64,000 bases of DNA from [Ruminococcus] torques ATCC 27756 (GTDB lineage: Bacteria > Bacillota > Clostridia > Lachnospirales > Lachnospiraceae). Both the position numbers and the translations under genes were made by a program. The DNA is taken from positions 61,296 to 125,295 of the forward strand of contig NZ_DS264346.1 of NCBI RefSeq assembly GCF_000153925.1, given 5' to 3'. Positions 42,171 to 50,802 of this stretch are shown here, piece after piece; the first letter of the stretch is position 1, and every line of letters starts with the position of its first letter. The notes under the pieces were generated by a model. It was not told the origin of the DNA and ran no database searches. It was given only the letters and a program-made list of their open reading frames with translations.

Positions 42171-42262
42171 ATTGACGGCGGCGAGTTGAAGTCCGGGTCT
42201 GTTCAAGACATTGACGGCTGTCTGTAATTCCGGAATATGACTCTTGGCATTTTCGGTGATGC
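42171..42262 (+). repeat. Terminator-associated element, copy C
   Basis: Starts ATTGACGGCGGCGAGTTGAA then GTCCGGG, ends TTTCGGTGAT. About 90 bp, aligning end to end with copy B (37369-37455). Possible pairings include TCCGG/CCGGA and AGACA/TGTCT. It is non-coding; 42263-42326 beyond it holds only the spoIIE leader. Confidence 0.6.
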
Positions 42263-42326
42263 CGCTTAAGAAAATACCGTGTTACATTAAGACGGGAAAG
42301 TCAGATTGTAAGAAAGGGGATATACA

Positions 42327-43763
42327 ATGAAAGAAGGACAGGCTTTGCAGGGAAGTCCTTATGTAGAACAGATTGAAAAATATGCAAGTTCGCTCAAACA
42401 GCTTTCCCATACATTTTTAGAGTTAGAGGCACACAAAGAAGAGTTTTCGGGAGCCGATATTGACGGGATGTTTGACCGGGTGAAAGAAAGGGTCTGCAAA
42501 AAATGTGAAAAGAACGCGTGGTGCTGGGGAGAGAACTTTGTTCATACGTACCAGATGGGATATGACGTGCTCTCGGCGGTCGATCATTATGGAAATGAAT
42601 TAAACGTAGAGACAAAGAGAAAACTGATGCAAAGATGCGAGAAAGCTCCGAGATTTTTGCGGGAGATGCTGGAAGGTTTCAGGGATGCGAGACAAACGAT
42701 CATATGGACAAACCGTCTGGCGCGAAGCAGGGAAGGGTGTGCGTTTCAGATGGATCTTTTTGCCGATATTATGAAACAGACAGTGCGGGAATTGGAAAAA
42801 AGTATTTTTACGGATGAGCGCATGGAAAAGAGGATAGCAGGGGCGCTTAGAAAATGTGGAATGCGAGTTTTGTATACATATTTGTTCTTAAATGGCGAAG
42901 GAAAGTTTGAAGTACATGTGACAGTACGAAGTACAGGCAAAGAGAAAGGGACGGCAAAAGAAGTCGTTCAGGCCGTATCAGAAGCAGCGGGAAGACGTTT
43001 TGTCCTTGCACATGGAAGTCCGCAGGTAGTCGGATTCCGTTATATGACGATCGTATGCAGAGAGGGACCGTCGTACTATACGCTGTCAGGTACTGCCAAG
43101 ATCGGGAAAGGATGTGCGAAAATATCGGGAGATAATTTTACACTCATGGAACTGCCGGGAGGAAAGAAGGCGGCGGCTCTTTCTGACGGGATGGGCGCAG
43201 GTGAGACGGCATGTAAGGAGAGCACGCTTGTGATCGAGCTTTTGGAAGAATTGCTTGCCGCGGGATTCCCGGAAAAAGCCGCCGTTCAGATGATCAATAC
43301 AACGCTGGCGACAGGGCGGGAGGAGATTCATTATTCGACTGTGGATCTCAGTGTGTTTGATCTGTATTCGGGAGAATGCGAGATCGTAAAAGCAGGAGCT
43401 TCCTCGACATTTATTAAGAAAAAAGACTGTGTGGAGCATCTAAGTTCTACGAGTCTGCCGATCGGGGTTGTCCATCATATAGAGATTGATTCTGTCAGGA
43501 GAAAACTTGAGGACGGAGACTTTGTGATCATGGTTACGGACGGGATTCTTGACGCCCTTCCGGTAGGAGAGCAGGATATATTGCTTGAAACGATCATTCA
43601 GGGAAGCGCTATAGTCAATCCGAAAGAAATGGCGCATCATATCCTGGAACAGGTCCTGGCGTGGACAGGCAGAGAGCCTGCCGATGATATGACGGTGATC
43701 GTTGTGGGAATGTGGGAAATATGTGACAGGAATACTTTACAGGCGCGGATGGATTCGGTATAG
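42327..43763 (+). CDS. spoIIE: SpoIIE-type PP2C phosphatase without membrane segments
   Basis: 478 residues. The C-terminal PP2C domain has AALSDGMGAGETA, FVIMVTDGILDAL and PADDMTVIVVG, the metal-binding aspartates of SpoIIE, which dephosphorylates SpoIIAA to release sigma-F in the forespore. The middle domain (about 1-200) has a CxxC pair (CKKCEKNAWC). B. subtilis SpoIIE is about 827 residues with ten membrane helices; none is found here or in an upstream frame. Gene order (divIC-spoIIE-tilS-hpt-ftsH) supports orthology. ATG follows AAAGGGGATATACA. Confidence 0.85.
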   Translation: MKEGQALQGSPYVEQIEKYASSLKQLSHTFLELEAHKEEFSGADIDGMFDRVKERVCKKCEKNAWCWGENFVHTYQMGYDVLSAVDHYGNELNVETKRKLMQRCEKAPRFLREMLEGFRDARQTIIWTNRLARSREGCAFQMDLFADIMKQTVRELEKSIFTDERMEKRIAGALRKCGMRVLYTYLFLNGEGKFEVHVTVRSTGKEKGTAKEVVQAVSEAAGRRFVLAHGSPQVVGFRYMTIVCREGPSYYTLSGTAKIGKGCAKISGDNFTLMELPGGKKAAALSDGMGAGETACKESTLVIELLEELLAAGFPEKAAVQMINTTLATGREEIHYSTVDLSVFDLYSGECEIVKAGASSTFIKKKDCVEHLSSTSLPIGVVHHIEIDSVRRKLEDGDFVIMVTDGILDALPVGEQDILLETIIQGSAIVNPKEMAHHILEQVLAWTGREPADDMTVIVVGMWEICDRNTLQARMDSV

Positions 43764-43836
43764 TATGCGTATAGTGAAAAGCTGTGTATTGCGCGGCGCT
43801 TCATACATAAAAACACGGATTTGGTATAGTATACTT

Positions 43837-45303
43837 ATGATGGAAAAAGCAGGAAGAGAAACAGAAAAATTAATAGAGGAATTGATCGTACAATTTCATA
43901 TGATCGAACATGGAGATGTTGTGATAGCAGGCGTATCGGGCGGAGCGGATTCGGTATGCCTGCTTTTGACGCTCTGCAGTTTGCGGGAAAAGTTCGGTTT
44001 CGAGGTAAAAGTGTGCCATGTGAACCACTGCCTGCGCGGAGCGGCTGCGGATGCGGACGAGGAGTATGTAAAGAAGCTTTGCGGCGAACTTGGAGTGGAG
44101 TGTCGTGTTTTCCGAAAAGAAGTGGAATTAATCGCTGAAAAACGGAAACAATCTTGTGAGGAAGCGGGAAGGGAAGTACGAAGAGAAGCATTTGAACAAA
44201 TGTGTGCCGAAAACGGAGGAACGAAGATCGCAACCGCGCATCACAGAGACGATCAGGCGGAGACGGTTCTGCTTAATATAGCAAGAGGAACAGGAATACG
44301 CGGCCTTTGCGGGATCGTGCCTGTCAGGGACAACCGGATCAGACCGCTTCTTTCACTTACAAGAGACAGAATCGAGTCTTATCTGCGGGAGAGAGGAATC
44401 GTCTGGCGCGTCGACGCAACGAATGAGGAGGACGATTATACACGCAACCGGATCCGGCATAAAGTGCTGCCGGTATTGGAAAACGAAGTAAACGATCAGA
44501 CGGTGAAACATCTGGAATCGTTATCCCGTCAGGCGGAAGAAATATGTGAATATCTCGATTACAGCGTGCGGCAGTTGTGGAAAACCTGCGTCAGCGTGAG
44601 AAAAAAGGACCAAGAACAGAAGGAATCGCCGATAGAACTTGTCATAGAAAAAGAGAGCTTTTTTCAAAGTTTTCCGGCAGTGAGAAAACTGCTTCTGCAA
44701 AAATGTATCGGTAAAGTGCGCGGAGGACAGAAAGATCTGACGTCTGCCCACCTTCAGTCGGTTTCGGAATTGTTTGACCGGCAGGTGGGAAAACAGATCG
44801 ATCTGCCGGGAGGCGTTGCGGCGAAGAGGACATATGACGGGATAGAGATCATAAGGCAAACACAAAGCAGGGCGGAAACGGGAAAAGCGGCGCCGGAGTC
44901 AGACGCCGCCGGAAAGTTGGAACTGCGTTTTGTGGAAAACGGAGACATTTTGCAGGCAGAAGAAATCCCGCAAAAAAGTTACACGAAATGGATTGATTAT
45001 GATATAATTAAATGCGGTCTTTGCGTACGGACAAGGCAGAGCGGCGATTATCTCGTGATCGATGATCAGGGGAGACGTCAGAAACTGAAAGCATGGTTTA
45101 TCAACGAGAAGATCCCGAAGGAAGAAAGAGACAGGATGCTTCTTGTCGCAGACGGAAGCCATATTGTGTGGATACCGGGATACAGGATGAGCAGAGCGTA
45201 CAAAGTGACAGAAAAGACAAAAAATATTGTTGAGATAAAGATTACGGAGGAAGAAAAAGATGGCAGAAACGATCAGAGAGATGATTTCGGAAGAGAAAGT
45301 TGA
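43837..45303 (+). CDS. tilS: tRNA(Ile)-lysidine synthase
   Basis: 488 residues. PP-loop AGVSGGADSVCLLL, HVNHCLRG, TAHHRDDQAETVLLN and RNRIRHKVLP, with a C-terminal TilS_C domain (LKAWFINEKIP, WIPGYRMS). It makes lysidine at position 34 of tRNA-Ile(CAU). The start is uncertain: ATG 43837 or 43840 fits the family but lacks a Shine-Dalgarno; ATG 43765, two bases after the spoIIE stop, is also in frame. A near-duplicate of about 16 bp (43751 and 43817) lies around these candidates. It overlaps hpt by 44 nt. Confidence 0.92.
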   Translation: MMEKAGRETEKLIEELIVQFHMIEHGDVVIAGVSGGADSVCLLLTLCSLREKFGFEVKVCHVNHCLRGAAADADEEYVKKLCGELGVECRVFRKEVELIAEKRKQSCEEAGREVRREAFEQMCAENGGTKIATAHHRDDQAETVLLNIARGTGIRGLCGIVPVRDNRIRPLLSLTRDRIESYLRERGIVWRVDATNEEDDYTRNRIRHKVLPVLENEVNDQTVKHLESLSRQAEEICEYLDYSVRQLWKTCVSVRKKDQEQKESPIELVIEKESFFQSFPAVRKLLLQKCIGKVRGGQKDLTSAHLQSVSELFDRQVGKQIDLPGGVAAKRTYDGIEIIRQTQSRAETGKAAPESDAAGKLELRFVENGDILQAEEIPQKSYTKWIDYDIIKCGLCVRTRQSGDYLVIDDQGRRQKLKAWFINEKIPKEERDRMLLVADGSHIVWIPGYRMSRAYKVTEKTKNIVEIKITEEEKDGRNDQRDDFGRES

Positions 45304-45787
45304 CGAGAGGATCAGGGAACTCGGAAGACAGATCAGTGAAGATTACGCAGGAAAACAAATTCATTTGATCTGTGTGTTAAAGGGCGGCGTATTTTTTATG
45401 TGTGAGCTGGCTAAGCGGATTACCGTGCCGGTTTCTATGGATTTTATGTGTGTCGGAAGTTACGGAGACGGAACGGCTTCGAGCGGAGTTGTTCGTATAG
45501 CGAAAGATCTGGATGAGTCGATCGAGAATAAAGAAGTGCTTATTGTGGAAGATATCATTGATTCCGGGAATACACTGTATTACCTGATCGATGTGCTGAA
45601 AAAGAGAAATCCGGCAAGTATGCGCCTGTGTACGCTTTTGGATAAGCCGGACCGCAGAGTGAAAGATGTAAAGGTTGATTACTGCGGATTTGAGATCCCG
45701 GATGAATTTGTTGTGGGATATGGGCTTGATTACGCCCAAAAATATAGAAACCTTCCGTATATCGGCGTAGTGGAAGGCGTGGAATAA
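45260..45787 (+). CDS. hpt: Hypoxanthine phosphoribosyltransferase
   Basis: 175 residues. LICVLKGGVFFMCELA and the PRPP loop VLIVEDIIDSGNTL are diagnostic, and PDEFVVGYGLDY is the C-terminal purine site. It salvages hypoxanthine/guanine to IMP/GMP. ATG has GGAGGAAGAAAAAG upstream within tilS. Confidence 0.96.
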   Translation: MAETIREMISEEKVDERIRELGRQISEDYAGKQIHLICVLKGGVFFMCELAKRITVPVSMDFMCVGSYGDGTASSGVVRIAKDLDESIENKEVLIVEDIIDSGNTLYYLIDVLKKRNPASMRLCTLLDKPDRRVKDVKVDYCGFEIPDEFVVGYGLDYAQKYRNLPYIGVVEGVE

Positions 45788-45802
45788 TCAGGAGGATCAG
45801 TT

Positions 45803-47644
45803 TTGGATAATAACAGAAATTACAGAAGTGTGAATGGATTTACGATCATTATATTTATGGTGATCGTTTTTGGCGCGCTCTGGATGGCAAACCGGATGCA
45901 GATGCATCGACAGGAGATGACATACACAGAGTTTGTTAAGCAGGTTGAGGCAGAAAATGTAACAGAAGTATATATCGATCAGAATAAGGCAGTTCCGACA
46001 GGTACGGTAGTGTTTGCTCTGAAAGATACAGATGAGAACCGTTCGGTCAATGTGTCGAATGTGGAAAAAGTAGAGAAACTGCTTGATAAAAACGAAGTTT
46101 TATATCAGGTATCCGCAATTCCGGAAACGTCGATGCTTTCTTCCGTTCTTCTTCCGACCGTGATCACGCTTGGCGGGATCATGCTGCTTTTCTTTCTTAT
46201 GAACCGTCAGGGAAACGGGGCGAATGCAAAAGCGATGAACTTCGGAAAAAACCGCGCCCGCATGACAAATCATGACGAGATAAAGGTGACGTTTGCAAAT
46301 GTAGCGGGACTACAGGAAGAGAAAGAAGAACTTGCGGAGATCGTCGATTTTTTGAAAGCGCCGAAAAAATATGTGCAGGTAGGCGCTCGTATTCCGAAAG
46401 GCGTTTTGTTGGAAGGACCTCCGGGAACAGGAAAAACACTTCTTGCAAAAGCTGTTGCAGGAGAGGCGGGAGTGCCGTTTTTCAGTATTTCGGGTTCGGA
46501 TTTTGTGGAAATGTTCGTAGGTGTCGGCGCATCTCGCGTGCGTGACCTTTTTCAGGATGCGAAGAAAAATGCTCCGTGTATTATTTTTATTGATGAGATC
46601 GACGCTGTGGCAAGACGAAGAGGCAGCGGACTTGGCGGCGGTCATGATGAAAGAGAGCAGACGTTGAATCAGCTTCTCGTTGAGATGGACGGATTCGGCG
46701 TCAACGAGGGAATTATCGTGATGGCTGCGACGAACAGAAAAGATATCCTTGACCCGGCAATATTAAGACCAGGACGTTTCGACAGAAACGTACTTGTAGG
46801 CCGGCCGGATGTCGGCGGCAGAGAGGAGATCCTGAAAGTTCATGCGAAAAACAAACCGTTGGCGGAAGATGTGGATCTGAAACAGATCGCTCAGACGACG
46901 GCAGGATTTACAGGGGCGGATCTTGAAAACCTGCTGAATGAAGCTGCGATCATAGCTGCAAAGGATAACAGAATGTTTATCCAACAGAAAGATATCCGTC
47001 ATGCGTTTGTAAAAGTAGGCATCGGAGCGGAGAAAAAGAGCCGCATCGTATCTGAAAAAGAGAGAAAGATTACGGCTTACCACGAGGCGGGACATGCGAT
47101 TTTGTTCCACGTTCTTCCGGATGTAGGACCTGTATACAGTGTGTCTATCATTCCGACCGGCGGGGCAGGGGGATATACGATGCCTCTTCCGGAGAAAGAC
47201 GAAATGTTTAATACAAAAGGGCAGATGCTTCAGGAAATTACGGTTTCCTTAGGCGGTCGTGTAGCTGAAGAAGAAATATTTGACGATATTACGACAGGCG
47301 CTTCGCAGGATATCAAACAGGCGACTGCGATCGCAAAATCAATGATTACAAAGTTCGGTATGTCCGAACGCCTCGGATTGATCAACTACGACAATGACAG
47401 TGACGAAGTGTTTATCGGACGCGACTTCGGGCATACGTCAAGAGGATACGGAGAAAAGATCGCGGGAACGATCGACGAGGAAGTAAAACGTATTATTGAC
47501 GAATGCTATGCCAAAGCCCGTTCTATTCTTGAAGAATACCATGATGTTCTTGAGGCGTGCGCAAAACTTCTGCTTGAAAAAGAGAAGATCACACGAAGCG
47601 AGTTTGAGGCATTGTTTGAGGACGGAGTGTCGGAGGAGGGGTAA
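45803..47644 (+). CDS. ftsH: ATP-dependent zinc metalloprotease FtsH
   Basis: 613 residues. Two N-terminal membrane helices (about 12-30 and 111-132) flank a small extracytoplasmic domain. The AAA+ domain has Walker A GPPGTGKT (205-212), Walker B IIFIDEID and SRH RPGRFDR. The M41 protease site HEAGH is at about 427-431. It degrades membrane and regulatory proteins. The start is TTG, with GGAGG 7 nt upstream. Confidence 0.96.
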   Translation: MDNNRNYRSVNGFTIIIFMVIVFGALWMANRMQMHRQEMTYTEFVKQVEAENVTEVYIDQNKAVPTGTVVFALKDTDENRSVNVSNVEKVEKLLDKNEVLYQVSAIPETSMLSSVLLPTVITLGGIMLLFFLMNRQGNGANAKAMNFGKNRARMTNHDEIKVTFANVAGLQEEKEELAEIVDFLKAPKKYVQVGARIPKGVLLEGPPGTGKTLLAKAVAGEAGVPFFSISGSDFVEMFVGVGASRVRDLFQDAKKNAPCIIFIDEIDAVARRRGSGLGGGHDEREQTLNQLLVEMDGFGVNEGIIVMAATNRKDILDPAILRPGRFDRNVLVGRPDVGGREEILKVHAKNKPLAEDVDLKQIAQTTAGFTGADLENLLNEAAIIAAKDNRMFIQQKDIRHAFVKVGIGAEKKSRIVSEKERKITAYHEAGHAILFHVLPDVGPVYSVSIIPTGGAGGYTMPLPEKDEMFNTKGQMLQEITVSLGGRVAEEEIFDDITTGASQDIKQATAIAKSMITKFGMSERLGLINYDNDSDEVFIGRDFGHTSRGYGEKIAGTIDEEVKRIIDECYAKARSILEEYHDVLEACAKLLLEKEKITRSEFEALFEDGVSEEG

Positions 47645-47647
47645 TAT

Positions 47648-49714
47648 ATGAACAGAGAGGCACTATTCTGTGACGGTACGCAGGATTATGTCATCCCTGC
47701 AGAACCGAAGGAAAACGAAAAGATCAAGATTCGGTTTCGCACGGCTCACAACGATGTGGAAGAAGTCCATATTTTGACCGGCAATTCGTCGTATCCGATG
47801 TGGAAGATTGTTTCGGAAGGCGAATTCGATTTCTATGAGATAGAATGGCAGCTAAGTGATGTTCCGTTCAGTTATCTGTTTGAAGTAAAAAGCGGAGATC
47901 AGATATGTTATTTCAGCAGGTGCGGCGTTTCCGATCAGAGAGAAGATTTTTATGCGTTTATGATCGTTCCGGGATTTTCTACTCCCGAGTGGGCAAAAGG
48001 CGCGGTTATGTATCAGATTTTTGTGGATCGGTTTTGTAACGGCGATCCGACAAATGACGTGGAGGACGGGGAATATATTTATATCGGCGCTCCGAGCGTA
48101 AAGATCAAAGACTGGAGTAAAGTTCCGGCGGCGATGGATATCCGTAATTTTTACGGAGGAGATCTTCAGGGCGTCATGGATAAACTGGATTATCTTCAGG
48201 ATCTCGGCGTTGAGGTTGTATATTTTAATCCTCTTTTCGTTTCTCCGTCAAATCATAAATATGACATTCAGGATTATGATTATATCGATCCACATTATGG
48301 AAAGATCGTCTCGGACGGCGGAGAGACGCTTCCTAAAGGAGCGAAAGATAATACAGGCGCTACAAAATATCAGAAGCGAACAGGCGATATCCGCAATCTT
48401 GAAGCGAGCAACGAGCTGTTTGCAAGGCTTGTGGAGGAGATGCACAAAAGAGGGATGCGTGTGATTCTCGACGGCGTATTTAATCATTGCGGATCGTTTA
48501 ACAAATGGATTGACAGGGAGCGGATCTATGAACAGCAGCCGGAATATCCAAAAGGGGCATATGTGAGCGGGGAAAGTCCGTACCGGAAGTTTTTCCGTTT
48601 TCATGATGAAAGAAAAGAGGCGTGGCCTTACAATAAAAGTTATGACGGATGGTGGGGACATGATACGCTGCCGAAACTTTCTTATGAGGATTCCCCGGAA
48701 CTTGAGCAATATATTATGGATATAGGAAAGAAATGGGTTTCGCCTCCGTATAATGCGGATGGATGGAGACTTGACGTTGCGGCGGATTTAGGGTGCAGCA
48801 ACGAATATAACCATATGTTTTGGAAGCGTTTTCGCAAAGAAGTAAAAGAGGCAAATCCCGAAGCTTTGATCCTGGCAGAGCATTACGGCGATCCGGGAGA
48901 ATGGCTGCAGGGGGACGAATGGGACAGCGTTATGAATTATGACGCGTTTATGGAACCTTTGACGTGGTTTTTGACCGGAATGGAAAAACACAGTGACGAG
49001 CGAAGAACAGACCTGTGGGGAAATGCAGACAACTTCATAGGCGGAATGCGCCATTTTATGGCAAGTATGCTCACTCCTTCTTTGCAGGTCGCGATGAATG
49101 AGCTGTCCAATCACGATCACTCCCGTTTCCTGACAAGGACGAATCACATCGTAGGACGCGCCGAACATGTCGGTGCGAAAGCTGCGGAAGAAGGCGTTAA
49201 CTATGCCGTTATGCGTGAAGCGGTTACGGTTCAGATGACATGGGTCGGAGCGCCGACCGTTTATTACGGAGACGAGGCGGGAGTATGCGGATTTACAGAT
49301 CCGGACAACAGGCGCACATATCCGTGGGGCAGGGAGAATAAAGAACTGCTCGCGTTTCATAAAGAGATGATCCGAATCCATAAACAGGAAAAACCGCTTA
49401 GGAAAGGGTCGATCAAGCTGCTCTATGCGGAAAGAAACGTACTTGCATACGCAAGATTTCAGGAAGATGAGCAGATCATTGTTATCTTAAACAACAGTAA
49501 AGATTTAAAAGAGCTGACAGTTCCGGTCTGGTTTGCGGGAGTTCCGAAGCAAGGCAGGATGGAAAGGCTTATGTATACATATGAGGAAGGATATACGACA
49601 GAGTATGACGAGTTCATTGTAGAAAACGGAGAGATCGTCATCAATATGGGGCGTCATTCCGCAATCGTAATGAAACCTATTTCGGAGGGAGAGAAAACAT
49701 GGCAGGGAAAGTAG
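47648..49714 (+). CDS. GH13 alpha-glycosidase (neopullulanase/cyclomaltodextrinase-like)
   Basis: 688 residues, no signal peptide. An N-terminal beta domain (about 1-110) precedes the GH13 barrel: GVEVVYFNPLF, DGVFNH, DGWRLDVA (nucleophile Asp), ILAEHYGD (acid/base Glu) and LSNHDHSR (third Asp). It likely opens alpha-1,4/1,6 glucans or cyclodextrins in the cytosol. It begins 3 nt after ftsH, behind GGAGGGGTAAT, and overlaps the kinase gene by 16 nt, so it rides on the housekeeping transcript. Confidence 0.9.
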   Translation: MNREALFCDGTQDYVIPAEPKENEKIKIRFRTAHNDVEEVHILTGNSSYPMWKIVSEGEFDFYEIEWQLSDVPFSYLFEVKSGDQICYFSRCGVSDQREDFYAFMIVPGFSTPEWAKGAVMYQIFVDRFCNGDPTNDVEDGEYIYIGAPSVKIKDWSKVPAAMDIRNFYGGDLQGVMDKLDYLQDLGVEVVYFNPLFVSPSNHKYDIQDYDYIDPHYGKIVSDGGETLPKGAKDNTGATKYQKRTGDIRNLEASNELFARLVEEMHKRGMRVILDGVFNHCGSFNKWIDRERIYEQQPEYPKGAYVSGESPYRKFFRFHDERKEAWPYNKSYDGWWGHDTLPKLSYEDSPELEQYIMDIGKKWVSPPYNADGWRLDVAADLGCSNEYNHMFWKRFRKEVKEANPEALILAEHYGDPGEWLQGDEWDSVMNYDAFMEPLTWFLTGMEKHSDERRTDLWGNADNFIGGMRHFMASMLTPSLQVAMNELSNHDHSRFLTRTNHIVGRAEHVGAKAAEEGVNYAVMREAVTVQMTWVGAPTVYYGDEAGVCGFTDPDNRRTYPWGRENKELLAFHKEMIRIHKQEKPLRKGSIKLLYAERNVLAYARFQEDEQIIVILNNSKDLKELTVPVWFAGVPKQGRMERLMYTYEEGYTTEYDEFIVENGEIVINMGRHSAIVMKPISEGEKTWQGK

Positions 49715-50631
49715 CGGTTCTAAATGATCTGGCAGGCTTCGGAAGATGTTCGCTGACAGCCGCAATCTCGGTATTGTCGGCGATGGGGGTGCAGCCGTGT
49801 CCTCTTCCGACAGCCGTTTTGAGTGCACAGACAGGGTTTGAAAGTTATTTTTTTCAGGATCTTACAGAGCAGATGGGGATGATTACCGAAGAATGGAAGA
49901 AATCAGGCGCGCAGTTTGACGGGATCGTTACAGGGTTTATGTCAGACCACAGACAGATCGGGGAAGTGAATCACTTTCTCGATCTGTTTCACAAAGAAGG
50001 CACATTTCTTCTTGTAGACCCGGTGCTCGGAGATAACGGAAAACGATTTTCTGTTTTTGACGGGTTATTTCAGAAAGAGATGAAACAGCTTGTTAAAAGA
50101 GCGGATATCGTGACGCCGAATGTGACGGAACTTTGTCTTTTGACGGATTATGATTATGATAAGATTCAAAATATTTCGGAAACGGGAGACAGAGAAGCTC
50201 TTTTTTCGGAAGTGTCGAAAGCGGCAGGCAGACTTTTGGACAGTGGCGTATCGGAAGTGATCGTGACAGGGGTGTTATTTGAGGAGCAGGACGCTGCGAA
50301 AGAGTGTACAGTCGGAAAAGAGACCGGAACAGGCGGCAGGAAGGTCGCAAATCTTACGGTGACGCGTGAGAAAACAACGGCAGGGATCTCTTCTTTTATC
50401 GGGGCAAGTTACTCGGGAACAGGAGATCTGTTCGCTTCCGTAATTGCAGGCGGAAAGGCTCGCGGAGACCGTACAGAAGATTCGGTCAGACTGGCGGGAG
50501 AGATGATCGAGAAGGCTGTTAGGGAGTCGGCAGCGCTTGGAATTTCGGGGAAAGAAGGAGCAGAATACGAAAAATATCTTTGGATGCTGTGCAAAAAGAC
50601 GAAAGAAAGCGGCGAAAAAAAGGGAAAATAA
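49699..50631 (+). CDS. pdxY: Pyridoxal/pyridoxamine kinase
   Basis: 310 residues of the ribokinase-like PdxK/PdxY group. VLNDLAGFGRCSLTAAISVL at the start, LPTAVLSAQTGF, VDPVLGDNG, TPNVTEL and YSGTGDLFASVI (anion hole and base Asp). It phosphorylates B6 vitamers to make PLP. Residues about 200-230 hold a family-atypical insertion rich in Glu, Thr and Gly. It is the last gene of the ftsH transcript. Confidence 0.9.
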   Translation: MAGKVAVLNDLAGFGRCSLTAAISVLSAMGVQPCPLPTAVLSAQTGFESYFFQDLTEQMGMITEEWKKSGAQFDGIVTGFMSDHRQIGEVNHFLDLFHKEGTFLLVDPVLGDNGKRFSVFDGLFQKEMKQLVKRADIVTPNVTELCLLTDYDYDKIQNISETGDREALFSEVSKAAGRLLDSGVSEVIVTGVLFEEQDAAKECTVGKETGTGGRKVANLTVTREKTTAGISSFIGASYSGTGDLFASVIAGGKARGDRTEDSVRLAGEMIEKAVRESAALGISGKEGAEYEKYLWMLCKKTKESGEKKGK

Positions 50632-50743
50632 AGAGCGGATGTGGAAAAATATAGAAAAATATCACAAAAATGAGGAAAACTTAAATAGATCAGGCGGCAG
50701 GGTTGTAATTCCTATATGCGAGTGATAGAATACGGATATATTC

Positions 50744-50779
50744 GTACAAGGTTGGGGAACTTGTACAGATAAGTATAAT
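50744..50779 (+). promoter_or_regulatory. Promoter with palindromic operator upstream of the giant pilin gene
   Basis: GTACAAG (50744-50750) and CTTGTAC (50760-50766) form a perfect inverted repeat; with one bulge it extends inward by two more bases. TTGGGG (50752-50757) as -35 and TATAAT (50774-50779) as -10, 16 bp apart, place the palindrome over the -35. A repressor or activator site is likely. Confidence 0.5.
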
Positions 50780-50802
50780 ACTAATAAGTACGAGGGTGTA
50801 TA

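Noticed and set aside
33045..42262. GAG--AAAGTCCGGGC in the terminator-associated elements resembles the conserved P4 region of RNase P RNA.
   Set aside because: No other RNase P helices or the matching 3' P4 strand are present and the elements are only about 90 bp.
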